Source: Xanthomonas hyacinthi
Lineage (GTDB): Bacteria > Pseudomonadota > Gammaproteobacteria > Xanthomonadales > Xanthomonadaceae
Length of the DNA stretch: 64,000 nt
Assembly: GCF_009769165.1 (NCBI RefSeq)
Contig: NZ_CP043476.1
Span: 4,161,001-4,225,000 of the forward strand
Reading direction: 5' to 3'
Positions 56,714-64,000 of this stretch are shown piece after piece. The notes beneath the pieces were generated by a model. That model was not told the DNA's origin. It saw only the letters and a program-made list of their open reading frames with translations, and did no database searches. Numbering within the stretch: the stretch's first letter is position 1; every line of letters starts with the position of its first letter. Position numbers and translations under genes: made by a program.

Positions 56714-57616
56714 TCAGTCGATATAGCGCTTCAGCAGATCGCCATAGGCGTCGATGCGGCGGTCGCGCAGGAACGGCCAGATCCGCCGCACCTGCTCGCT
56801 GCGCTGCAGGTCCACGTCGCAGACCAGCACGGTCGGTTCGGCGCCGGCCTCGGCGATGAACTCGCCCTGCGGGCCGAGCACATGGCTGTTGCCCCAGAAC
56901 TGGATGCCGGCCGCGCCGGTCACATGATCGGCGGCCAGCGGCGAGGGCTCGTGGCCGACCCGGTTGCAGCTGAGCACCGGCACGCCGTTGGCGACGGCAT
57001 GGCCGCGATGGCTGAGGATCCAGGCGTCGCGCTGGCGCTCCTGCTCGGCCTGCGCGTCGCTGGGATCCCAGCCGATCGCGGTCGGATACAGCAGCAGTTC
57101 GGCGCCGGCCAGCGCCATCAGCCGCGCCGCTTCCGGATACCACTGGTCCCAGCACACCAGCACGCCCAGGCGCCCGACCGAGGTCTGGATCGGGGTGAAG
57201 CCGAGGTCGCCCGGGGTGAAATAGAATTTCTCGTAGAAGCCCGGATCGTCCGGGATATGCATCTTGCGGTACTTGCCGAGCAGGCTGCCGTCCTTCTCGA
57301 ACACCACCGCGGTGTTGTGGTACAGGCCGGCGGCGCGGCGCTCGAACAGCGAGCCGACCAGGACCACGCCATGGCGCTTGGCCAGCGCGCCCAGGCGCTC
57401 GGTGCTGGGGCCGGGAATCGGCTCGGCCAGGTCGAATTCGTCCACCGACTCGTGCTGGCAGAAATAGGCGCCGTTGTGCAGTTCCTGCAGCAGCACCAGC
57501 TGCGCGCCCTGCGCCGCGGCCTCGGCCACGCGCGATTCGATGACCGCCAGATTCGCCGCGGCATCGCCATGGTTGCGCTCCTGGATCAGCGCGACGGAAA
57601 GAGTGTTTCGGCTCAT
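56714..57616 (-). CDS. aguB: N-carbamoylputrescine amidase
   Basis: AguB hydrolyses N-carbamoylputrescine to putrescine, CO2 and ammonia. The 300-residue nitrilase-superfamily enzyme has the triad E45 (LLQELHNG), K118 (KYRKMHIPDD) and C155 (VLVCWDQWYPEAA); the QWYPE motif is typical of AguB rather than other carbon-nitrogen hydrolases. It lies downstream of aguA with a 314-bp gap (57617-57930) in which I find no credible gene. Confidence 0.94.
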   Translation of the reverse strand: MSRNTLSVALIQERNHGDAAANLAVIESRVAEAAAQGAQLVLLQELHNGAYFCQHESVDEFDLAEPIPGPSTERLGALAKRHGVVLVGSLFERRAAGLYHNTAVVFEKDGSLLGKYRKMHIPDDPGFYEKFYFTPGDLGFTPIQTSVGRLGVLVCWDQWYPEAARLMALAGAELLLYPTAIGWDPSDAQAEQERQRDAWILSHRGHAVANGVPVLSCNRVGHEPSPLAADHVTGAAGIQFWGNSHVLGPQGEFIAEAGAEPTVLVCDVDLQRSEQVRRIWPFLRDRRIDAYGDLLKRYID

Positions 57617-57930
57617 TGCGGAAGGATGGTCGACGAAAGCGCGCATGGTAGCGCGGATGGCGCCGCGGCAGGTTCCCGGCAGATGAATGCCGCGTTGCGC
57701 CGTGCGGCCGCGTTCGAGTGGGACGGAGCGGAACACGAAAGCGCCGTGCGCGCCGGATCCGGTTCGTTATCCGGGTTCTGCATGAGGAGTGGAATCATGG
57801 CCTTCTGTCGCCAGCGCTGCCTCGGAACCGACGTCCCGCGGCAGCGCGCGTAGCAGTTCCTGCGCGGCTGGTGCGACCCGGCGATGCCGCAGCAGTCGCT
57901 CCTGCTTGCCGTTTACCCGGCACGCGCGGC

Positions 57931-58968
57931 TCAGGCCGCCAGCACGCCCTCGGGCAACTGCATGGTGATGCAGTGCAGGCTGCCGTTCTGCCAGATCAGC
58001 GCGCGGCACGGGATCGGCACGATCTCATGCCGCGGGAACGCCTGCGCCATCACCGCCTGCGCCTGCGCATCGGCCGCATCGCCATAGGCCGGCATCAGCA
58101 CCGCGCCGTTGACGATCAGGAAGTTGGCGTAGGACGCGGCCAGGCGCCGCCCGTGGTCGATCACCGGCTGCGCCCACGGCAGCGGGAACAGCCGGTACGG
58201 GCGGCCGTCGGCGGTGCGCAACGCGGCCAGTTCGGCGCCCATCGCCTGCAGTTCGGCGTAGTGCGAATCGCCGGCGTCGTCGCAGGCCTGGTAGATGATC
58301 GCGTCCTCGCCGGCGAAGCGGGCGAGGGTGTCGATGTGCGCGTCGGTGTCGTCGCCTTCCAGGTAGCCGTGATCCAGCCACAGCACGCGCTGTTGCGCCA
58401 GCCAGTCGGCCAGGTCATGGCTCAGCGATTCGCGCGAGCGCTGCGGATGGCGTTCGTGCAGGCATTGCCAGGTGGTCAGCAGGGTGCCGGCGCCGTCGCT
58501 GTCGATCGCGCCGCCTTCCAGCGCGAAATCGATGCTGCGCACATCGCTCTCTGCAAACAGCTGCTGCGCCGCCAGCGCACTCACCAATTGGTCGTCGCGG
58601 CTGGCCTGGAACTTGCCGCCCCAGCCGGTGAAGCGGAAGTCCAGCAACTGGAAACCGCCGCCAGCCCGGGCCAGGGTGATCGGGCCGGAATCGCGCAGCC
58701 AGGTGTCGTCGTAGTCGGCCTCGACGAACTGCACGCGCTGCATGTCCACCCGCGCCGAACGCAGCCGCGCCTCGGCGTAGATCTGCAGGTCGGCATCGGC
58801 GACGCAGATCAGCACGCGCTGGTAGCGCACGATCGCCGCGACCAGCACGATATAGGTCTCCTCGACCTCGGCCAGGCGCTCGGCCCAGTCGGTACCGGCG
58901 TGCGGCCAGGCGATCAGGATGGCGGACTGGGGCTCCCATTCCGCGGGAAGGCGAAGGCGATCAGTCAT
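57931..58968 (-). CDS. aguA: Agmatine deiminase
   Basis: AguA converts agmatine to N-carbamoylputrescine. The 345-residue protein starts LPAEWEPQSAILIAWPH, has DDTWLRDSGPI and FTGWGGKFQ, LEGGAIDSDG, HGYLEGDDTDAHID and the active-site cysteine C333 in NGSLHCITMQLP. ATG 58968 is preferred to an in-frame GTG nine bases upstream. With aguB it makes putrescine from arginine-derived agmatine, an alternative to ornithine decarboxylation. Confidence 0.95.
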   Translation of the reverse strand: MTDRLRLPAEWEPQSAILIAWPHAGTDWAERLAEVEETYIVLVAAIVRYQRVLICVADADLQIYAEARLRSARVDMQRVQFVEADYDDTWLRDSGPITLARAGGGFQLLDFRFTGWGGKFQASRDDQLVSALAAQQLFAESDVRSIDFALEGGAIDSDGAGTLLTTWQCLHERHPQRSRESLSHDLADWLAQQRVLWLDHGYLEGDDTDAHIDTLARFAGEDAIIYQACDDAGDSHYAELQAMGAELAALRTADGRPYRLFPLPWAQPVIDHGRRLAASYANFLIVNGAVLMPAYGDAADAQAQAVMAQAFPRHEIVPIPCRALIWQNGSLHCITMQLPEGVLAA

Positions 58969-59011
58969 TGCAACCACTACTCACGTGCTGCCCGCCGAAG
59001 CCAGGCTGTTA

Positions 59012-59158
59012 TTTAAGTCCCTGCACATGGATGTGCAGGCTCTTGTGAGGGACTCGCATATTTGAATCCCTGCACATGGATGTGCAGGCTCTTGTGAGGG
59101 ACTCGCATATTTGAATCCCCGCACATGGATGTGCGGGCTCTTGCGAGGGACTCGCACT
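59012..59158. repeat. Three tandem 49-bp repeats, each with a palindrome
   Basis: Units start at 59012, 59061 and 59110. Each carries CCTGCACAT-GG-ATGTGCAGG; the third is CCCGCACAT-GG-ATGTGCGGG, changed at both partner positions. Because 49 is not a multiple of 3 the arrays do not encode a constant peptide. The third palindrome's core also occurs at 29836-29853. The array ends at the stop of the next gene. Confidence 0.9.
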
Positions 59159-59486
59159 AGCGAATCGCAGGCTTGGGCCCGACCTCGTTGGCATCGGCCT
59201 TGTTGGCGACCACGTCGACCACCTTGTGCTTCTCGAAGTACACGGTGAAGGCTGGATACACCCAGCGGTTGATCGTCGGCCACTGCCGCTTCTGCCCGCC
59301 GCGCGGTTCCAGCTTCTGCTGCGGGGCGCCGTAGCGCGCCTCGACCTCGCCCATGCTCAGCCCGCGCGCCGGCAGCGCCGCGACGGGTTCCTGCTTGACC
59401 CGCTCGACCAGCAGGGTCTCGGCGTGGGCCGCGCCGGCCAGGCCCAGGACGAGCAGCAGCGGAAGTACGGACAGACGGTGCTTCAT
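59157..59486 (-). CDS. Small exported protein of unknown function
   Basis: The 109-residue protein has a signal peptide (LSVLPLLLVLGLAGAAHA) and a mature domain SMGEVEARYGAPQQKLEPRG followed by INRWVYPAFTVYFEKHKVVD, which looks like a BamE/SmpA-type motif (MSEVEARYG with W-Y-F strands). I infer a small periplasmic protein conserved in xanthomonads; it lacks a lipobox. The stop lies at the edge of the tandem repeat. Confidence 0.7.
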   Translation of the reverse strand: MKHRLSVLPLLLVLGLAGAAHAETLLVERVKQEPVAALPARGLSMGEVEARYGAPQQKLEPRGGQKRQWPTINRWVYPAFTVYFEKHKVVDVVANKADANEVGPKPAIR

Positions 59487-59534
59487 CACGGTGTGCTCCC
59501 CAGAGGACGAACGGCGATTACAGCAAATTTCGGC

Positions 59535-59562
59535 AACAAAAAACCGCCCGAAGGCGGCTTTC
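59535..59562 (-). terminator. Rho-independent terminator of rpmJ
   Basis: On the minus strand GCCGCC-TTCG-GGCGGT is followed by TTTTTTG; it lies about 55 bp after the rpmJ stop. Confidence 0.75.
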
Positions 59563-59614
59563 GTCGATGACCCGCAACCGTGCGCGCGGTGCCGCAGGGC
59601 GGGTCGCCGTCGGA

Positions 59615-59740
59615 TCAGCGTTGGCGAGCCTTGAAACGCGGGTTCGACTTGCAGATCACGAAGACCTTGCCGCGGCGGCGGACCACCTTGCAGTCGCGGT
59701 GACGGGTCTTCGCCGACTTCAGGGAGGACAGGACTTTCAT
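59615..59740 (-). CDS. rpmJ: 50S ribosomal protein bL36, variant without a full zinc ribbon
   Basis: A 41-codon gene too short for most ORF cut-offs. The product starts [20 protein letters not shown] and ends NPRFKARQR, clearly bL36. Of the CxxC-C-H zinc ligands of the standard form, the first Cys is His (HRDC) and the final His is Phe (NPRF), so zinc binding is unlikely; this is the C-minus form, which in many bacteria is Zur-regulated. No Zur site was recognised here. Confidence 0.93.
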
Positions 59741-59912
59741 GGCACACCTCGGCGTAAACTTGTGGATTAGAAAAGGATGCGGCGTGGCGAAACCACGTCG
59801 CTGGATCAGTAAGCCGGCGATTGTAGCCTGGTTTTCTTCATGGTTTCAAGTGCTTGCGCCAGCACGGCCGATGCCGGGGCTACAATGCGCCGCCCCCCGT
59901 CCGAGCAACCGC

Positions 59913-60581
59913 ATGAACGACCCCGCTCCCGTCCTGACCATCGATGGCCCTTCGGGGGCCGGCAAAGGCACCGTCAGCCGCATCGTCGCCGGCAAGCTGG
60001 GCTGGCATTACCTGGATTCGGGGGCTTTGTACCGGGCGGTCGGGGTGGCCGCCAGCTGGGCCAACCTGGACATCTCCGACGCCGCGGCGCTGGTGCGCTG
60101 CACCTTCGATACCCATGTGACCTTCGAGGACGTGGCCGGCAGCCTGCGGGTCAGGATCAACCAGGTCGACGCCACCGACGAGCTGCGCCTGGAAACCACC
60201 GGCGCGGTGGCCTCGGCGATCGCCGCGATCCCCGAGGTGCGCTCGGCCTTGAAGCAGCGCCAGCGCGCGTTCCGGCGCCCGCCGGGGCTGGTCGCCGACG
60301 GCCGCGACATGGGCACGGTGATTTTCCCGGACGCCGCGTACAAGGTGTTCCTGACCGCCAGTGCCGAGGAGCGCGCCATGCGCCGGCATAACCAGTTGAA
60401 GGGAAAAGGAGTTTCCGTTATATTCGACGACCTGCTGCGCGAGATCATGGCCCGCGACGCACGCGATGCCCAACGTTCGGTGGCGCCGCTGAGGCCGGCA
60501 GACGATGCCGTCCTCCTCGACACCACCGGCATGGACATCGAGCAAGTGGTCGGCCGCGTCCTGGAATTGCTGCCCGCCTGA
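59913..60581 (+). CDS. cmk: Cytidylate kinase
   Basis: Cmk phosphorylates CMP and dCMP. The 222-residue protein has the P-loop [14 protein letters not shown] (residues 10-23), [26 protein letters not shown] and the C-terminal [19 protein letters not shown]. The ATG at 59913 precedes the P-loop; a longer upstream frame is not conserved. It lies upstream of rpsA as in E. coli. Confidence 0.96.
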   Translation: MNDPAPVLTIDGPSGAGKGTVSRIVAGKLGWHYLDSGALYRAVGVAASWANLDISDAAALVRCTFDTHVTFEDVAGSLRVRINQVDATDELRLETTGAVASAIAAIPEVRSALKQRQRAFRRPPGLVADGRDMGTVIFPDAAYKVFLTASAEERAMRRHNQLKGKGVSVIFDDLLREIMARDARDAQRSVAPLRPADDAVLLDTTGMDIEQVVGRVLELLPA

Positions 60582-60821
60582 GGGTCGCGCCGGGGCAGGG
60601 CAGCAGCATGGCGCCGCTCCGGCGCGATGCAGCCGAGTTGCACCGCAGTGCGCTTCACCAGCAATGCCGCAAGACCGTCGTTCCCAGGTTCCGCCGCGCA
60701 ATGTCGCGCTGCGGTTTTCCCATTTCACACCCGGCCGCGGTTTGGGCCGACTAACCAGGTGGGCAGTTCGCCGTTTCCAGAAGAAACGCCCTGTCCGTGT
60801 GTCCACTAGAGTAATTTCAAA

Positions 60822-62501
60822 ATGACCGAATCTTTTGCCGAACTGTTCGAAGCCAGCCAAGCCAATCTGGCCAAGCTGAAGCCGGGCTCCATCGTCACCG
60901 GTGTCGTCGTGGAAGTCCGCGGCGACGTGGTGGTGATCAACGCCGGCCTGAAGTCCGAAGGCATCGTGCCGATCGAACAGTTCCGTAACGACGCTGGCGA
61001 GATCGACGTCGCCGAAGGCGACCTGGTCAAGGTCGCCCTCGACTCGCTCGAGAACGGCTTCGGCGAAACCGTGTTGTCGCGCGAGAAGGCCAAGCGCGCG
61101 ATGGTGTGGGACGAGCTGGAAGAAGCGTTGGAAAAGAACGAGACCATCACCGGCCGCATCAGCGGCAAGGTCAAGGGTGGTTTCACCGTGGACATCAAGG
61201 ATGTCCGCGCGTTCCTGCCGGGTTCGCTGGTCGATGTGCGCCCCGTGCGCGACCCGGCCTACCTGGAAGGCAAGGAGCTGGAGTTCAAGCTCATCAAGCT
61301 GGACCGCAAGCGCAACAACGTGGTGGTCTCGCGTCGTGCGGTGGTCGAGAGCGAGCACTCGGAAGAGCGCGAGCAGCTGATGGACAAGCTGCAGGAAGGC
61401 GCGATCCTGAAGGGCGTGGTCAAGAACCTGACCGATTACGGCGCGTTCGTGGACCTGGGCGGCATCGACGGCCTGCTGCACATCACCGACATGGCCTGGA
61501 AGCGCGTGCGCCATCCGTCCGAAGTCGTCAACGTCGGCGACGAGCTGGACGTGCGCGTGCTGAAGTTCGACCGCGAGCGCAACCGCGTTTCGCTGGGTCT
61601 GAAGCAGCTGGGCGAGGATCCGTGGGACAACATCGCGCGCCGCTACCCGGCCAACAGCCGCGTGTACGGCAAGGTCTCCAACGTCACCGATTACGGCGCG
61701 TTCGTCGAGATCGAGCCGGGCGTGGAAGGCCTGGTGCACGTGTCGGAAATGGATTGGACCAACAAGAACGTCAACCCGTCCAAGGTCGTGCAGGTCGGCG
61801 ACGAGGTCGAGGTCATGGTCCTGGACGTGGACGAGGAGCGTCGCCGCATCTCGCTGGGCATGAAGCAGGTCGCCGCCAATCCGTGGGAGACCTTCGCCGC
61901 CACCCACAAGAAGAACGACAAGGTGTCCGGCCAGATCAAGTCGATCACCGACTTCGGCATCTTCATCGGCCTGGACGGCGGCATCGACGGCCTGGTGCAC
62001 CTGTCGGACATCAGCTGGAACACCACCGGCGAAGACATCGTGCGCAACTTCAAGAAGGGCGACACGCTGGAGGCGGTGGTGCTGGCGGTGGATCCGGAGC
62101 GCGAGCGCATCAGCCTGGGCGTCAAGCAGCTGGAGCAGGATCCGTTCGGCCAGTACATGGCGGCCAACCCGAAGGGTTCGAAGGTCGAGGGCGTGGTCCG
62201 TGAAGTGGACGCCAAGGGCGCCACCATCGACCTGGCCGACGGCATCGAGGGCTACGTCGCCGCGCGCGACATCGCCAACGAGCGCGTCGACGATGCGACC
62301 CAGCACCTGAAGGTCGGCGACAAGATCGAAGCCAAGTTCGTGGGCATGGACCGCAAGGGCCGCACCCTGCAGCTGTCGATCAAGGCCAAGGACGATGCCG
62401 AAATGCGCGAAGTGCTGGAGGAATACCAGTCCGCGTCGGGCGGCACCACCCAGCTGGGCGCGCTGCTGCGTGCGCAGTTGAACGGCAACAAGTCCGAGTA
62501 A
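60822..62501 (+). CDS. rpsA: 30S ribosomal protein bS1
   Basis: S1 binds mRNA and delivers it to the 30S subunit. The 559-residue protein has six S1 motifs in series; examples are [18 protein letters not shown] (residues about 21-90), [20 protein letters not shown] (about 190) and [20 protein letters not shown] (about 278). Length and repeat number are standard. The 240-bp leader 60582-60821 may carry S1 autoregulation, but no motif is certain. Confidence 0.98.
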   Translation: MTESFAELFEASQANLAKLKPGSIVTGVVVEVRGDVVVINAGLKSEGIVPIEQFRNDAGEIDVAEGDLVKVALDSLENGFGETVLSREKAKRAMVWDELEEALEKNETITGRISGKVKGGFTVDIKDVRAFLPGSLVDVRPVRDPAYLEGKELEFKLIKLDRKRNNVVVSRRAVVESEHSEEREQLMDKLQEGAILKGVVKNLTDYGAFVDLGGIDGLLHITDMAWKRVRHPSEVVNVGDELDVRVLKFDRERNRVSLGLKQLGEDPWDNIARRYPANSRVYGKVSNVTDYGAFVEIEPGVEGLVHVSEMDWTNKNVNPSKVVQVGDEVEVMVLDVDEERRRISLGMKQVAANPWETFAATHKKNDKVSGQIKSITDFGIFIGLDGGIDGLVHLSDISWNTTGEDIVRNFKKGDTLEAVVLAVDPERERISLGVKQLEQDPFGQYMAANPKGSKVEGVVREVDAKGATIDLADGIEGYVAARDIANERVDDATQHLKVGDKIEAKFVGMDRKGRTLQLSIKAKDDAEMREVLEEYQSASGGTTQLGALLRAQLNGNKSE

Positions 62502-62522
62502 TCCGCCACGCGCGGCGTTTCT

Positions 62523-62550
62523 GGCACGGCCCGGTTGATCCGGGCCGTGT
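62523..62550 (+). terminator. Hairpin between rpsA and ihfB
   Basis: GCACGGCCCGG and CCGGGCCGTG pair around a TTGAT loop, 22 bp after rpsA. There is no T-run, so it may attenuate or stabilise rather than fully terminate, leaving some read-through into ihfB. Confidence 0.5.
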
Positions 62551-62580
62551 CGGGTAGTACCCCCATTGCACGAATCCGTA

Positions 62581-62886
62581 ATGACCAAGTCCGAATTGAT
62601 CGAAATCCTGGCGCGCAAGCAGGCGCATCTGAAGGCGGACGACGTCGATCTGGCGGTGAAATCGCTGTTGGAGATGATGGGCGGCGCGCTGTCCGGCGGC
62701 GACCGCATCGAGATCCGCGGTTTCGGCAGTTTTTCCCTGCACTACCGGCCGCCGCGGCTGGGACGCAATCCCAAGACCGGCGAGTCCGTTGCGCTTCCCG
62801 GCAAGCATGTGCCGCATTTCAAGCCAGGCAAGGAATTGCGCGAACGCGTCAGCGGCGTCGTTCCGGTCGAGTCCGACACGCCCTGA
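62581..62886 (+). CDS. ihfB: Integration host factor beta subunit
   Basis: The 101-residue partner of IhfA (33579-33878). It starts [20 protein letters not shown] and has [26 protein letters not shown] with the intercalating proline in the beta-arm. An upstream in-frame ATG at 62566 would add five residues that are not conserved, so 62581 is chosen. Order rpsA-ihfB-lapA-lapB is that of E. coli. Confidence 0.97.
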   Translation: MTKSELIEILARKQAHLKADDVDLAVKSLLEMMGGALSGGDRIEIRGFGSFSLHYRPPRLGRNPKTGESVALPGKHVPHFKPGKELRERVSGVVPVESDTP

Positions 62887-62977
62887 TACGCCCAGAGCCT
62901 GCGCCGCCGCGTCCCGGACTTTTCCGGAATCCACGCCGGTTCGGCTAATCTAGCGCCTCCCGACGCTGGAGAGCTTC

Positions 62978-63274
62978 ATGAAAATTGCCCGTCTGCTGAT
63001 ATTGCTGGTGTTCCTGTTGGCTGGTCTGGTCATCGGATCGCTGAATTCGCAGCAGATCGTCATCAATTTCGGTTTCACCGGCATCGACACCACCTCCGGC
63101 ATCGCCATCATCGTCTCGCTGTTGGCCGGCGTGGCGATCGGTGCGGCGCTGGTGCTGGCCACGCTGGTGATCCCGCTGTACGCCAAGCTGCGCCGCGCCA
63201 ACAAGGCCGCGGCCGCTGCCGCACCGGCCGTCGCGCCGGTCCCGACCTATACCCCGCCTGTGGACGGACGCTGA
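62978..63274 (+). CDS. lapA: Lipopolysaccharide assembly protein A
   Basis: A 98-residue inner-membrane protein with two helices (ARLLILLVFLLAGLVIGSLN and GIAIIVSLLAGVAIGAALVL) and the DUF1049 pattern NSQQIVINFGF between them. LapA and LapB (YciM) together help control LpxC levels in LPS synthesis. It precedes lapB by 6 bp. Confidence 0.92.
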   Translation: MKIARLLILLVFLLAGLVIGSLNSQQIVINFGFTGIDTTSGIAIIVSLLAGVAIGAALVLATLVIPLYAKLRRANKAAAAAAPAVAPVPTYTPPVDGR

Positions 63275-63280
63275 TCTTCG

Positions 63281-64000
63281 ATGGACTTCCTGACCGAGTG
63301 GTTCTGGTTCTTCCTGTTCCTGCCATTGGCGGCGCTGAGCGGATGGGTGATCGGCCGCCGCGGCGGCCAGCGCCATGGCGACACGCAGGTCAGCCGGCTG
63401 TCCAGCACCTATTTCCGCGGCCTGAACTACCTGCTCAACGAAGAGCCGGACAAGGCGATCGAGCTGTTCCTGCACATCGCCGAGCTGGACAAGGAAACCT
63501 TCGAGACCCAGGTCGCGCTCGGTCACCTGTTCCGCCGCCGCGGTGAAGTGGATCGGGCGATCCGCCTGCACCAGGGCCTGGTGCAGCGCGCCGACCTCAG
63601 CGATCCGCAGCGCGTGCAGGCCTTGCTGGCGCTGGGCGAGGACTATATGAAGTCCGGCCTGCTGGATCGGGCCGAGACCGTGTTCACCGAGCTGGCGCAG
63701 ATCGACCAGCGCGCGCCGCAGGCGCTCAAGCACTTGATCGGCATCTATCAGGCCGAGCGCGAATGGGAAAAGGCGATCGACAACGCCACCCGCTACGAAG
63801 ACGTGACCGGCGAGCCGATGGGCAAGCTGATCGCGCAGTTCGAATGCGAACTGGCCGACCGCTACCGCGCCTCTGGTAAGTCCGAGCTGGCGCGGGCGGC
63901 GATCGCGCGCGCCTACCAGGCCGACGCCACCTCGGTGCGCGCCGGCATCCTGGAGGGGCGCATCGACGTGGACGACGGCAACGACGAGGCCGCGATCCGC
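63281..64000 (+). CDS. lapB: Lipopolysaccharide assembly protein B, N-terminal part (3' end outside window)
   Basis: 240 codons are present. An N-terminal membrane helix (LTEWFWFFLFLPLAALSGWV) is followed by a conserved FRGLNYLLNEEPDKAIELF and TPR repeats, typical of LapB (YciM), which guides FtsH to degrade LpxC. The C-terminal rubredoxin-like zinc domain would lie past base 64000 and cannot be seen. Confidence 0.92.
   Translation, partial: MDFLTEWFWFFLFLPLAALSGWVIGRRGGQRHGDTQVSRLSSTYFRGLNYLLNEEPDKAIELFLHIAELDKETFETQVALGHLFRRRGEVDRAIRLHQGLVQRADLSDPQRVQALLALGEDYMKSGLLDRAETVFTELAQIDQRAPQALKHLIGIYQAEREWEKAIDNATRYEDVTGEPMGKLIAQFECELADRYRASGKSELARAAIARAYQADATSVRAGILEGRIDVDDGNDEAAIR

Noticed and set aside
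57718-57930. Small frames between aguB and aguA
   Set aside because: Arg/Ala-rich with no ribosome site or similarity; typical GC-rich noise.
59012-59158. Possible CRISPR array
   Set aside because: Three direct repeats with no spacers between them and no cas genes; it is a plain tandem repeat.
59009-59194. Open frame across the 49-bp repeats encoding HIHV/HPCAG-type repeats
   Set aside because: The repeat period is not a multiple of 3, so the peptide changes from unit to unit; no start with a ribosome site. Conservation is at the DNA palindrome.

Overview
The window is a GC-rich (roughly 65-70%) chromosomal segment of a Xanthomonas-type gammaproteobacterium. The evidence is gene order (thrS-infC-rpmI-rplT-pheST-ihfA-merR-tRNA-Pro; cmk-rpsA-ihfB-lapAB), a TonB-dependent glucan-uptake locus with an XgtA-like alpha-glucosidase whose catalytic residues fall at D201/E270/D331, and xanthomonad-style dispersed palindromic repeats. 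A species cannot be fixed from the sequence alone. Both ends cut genes: a LysR regulator on the left and lapB on the right. I see no prophage, CRISPR array, rRNA operon or intact insertion sequence.

Layout. 1-8.7 kb is housekeeping: a DedA-rhodanese fusion, two tandem identical tRNA-Arg(ACG) genes each with its own promoter and terminator, thiD, a DUF1275 membrane protein, a PIN-PhoH ATPase coupled to a small lipoprotein, bcp, gcvR, dapA and a BamC-like lipoprotein. 8.7-22.2 kb is a maltose/alpha-glucan utilisation locus: cytoplasmic GH13 alpha-glucosidase, TonB-dependent receptor, GH97 alpha-glucosidase, then an operon with 4-nt overlaps encoding a six-hairpin glycosidase-like protein, a sugar:cation symporter and an exported GH13 amylase. 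Three promoters in this locus carry an identical 14-bp operator (TGAATACGTATGCA or its complement). A LacI regulator at 24.8-25.9 kb is the obvious candidate to bind it. Between operon and regulator sits a Fur-box-preceded iron module (DUF3325-, DUF3649- and PepSY-type membrane proteins).

26-34.4 kb is the translation operon thrS-infC-rpmI-rplT-pheS-pheT-ihfA-merR followed by tRNA-Pro(GGG). It contains an apparent leader peptide plus attenuator before thrS, an AUC start on infC, and a four-hairpin leader before pheS. 34.8-47.3 kb carries gacA, rne/rluC (divergent), a DUF3300 lipoprotein, a TonB-domain lipoprotein, phhB, nfuA, a Pro/Ala-rich single-pass membrane protein and two c-type cytochromes. 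47.5-55.2 kb is one RND efflux operon (adaptor plus two permeases). 55.3-59 kb holds a TraB-family protein and agmatine-to-putrescine genes (aguB, aguA). 59-64 kb has a triple 49-bp tandem repeat with a covarying palindrome, a small periplasmic protein, rpmJ, and cmk-rpsA-ihfB-lapA-lapB.

How it works together. The carbohydrate block can be read as a complete route: outer-membrane import through the TonB receptor, periplasmic trimming by GH13, GH97 and possibly the six-hairpin protein, inner-membrane symport, and cytoplasmic hydrolysis, all under one operator. The most noteworthy signals are regulatory rather than new protein systems: the shared operator and its fixed spacing to a TACC(A/C)T hexamer, a second LacI-like palindrome at the receptor promoter, the thrS and pheS leaders, and the covarying tandem palindrome whose core recurs in the pheS leader.
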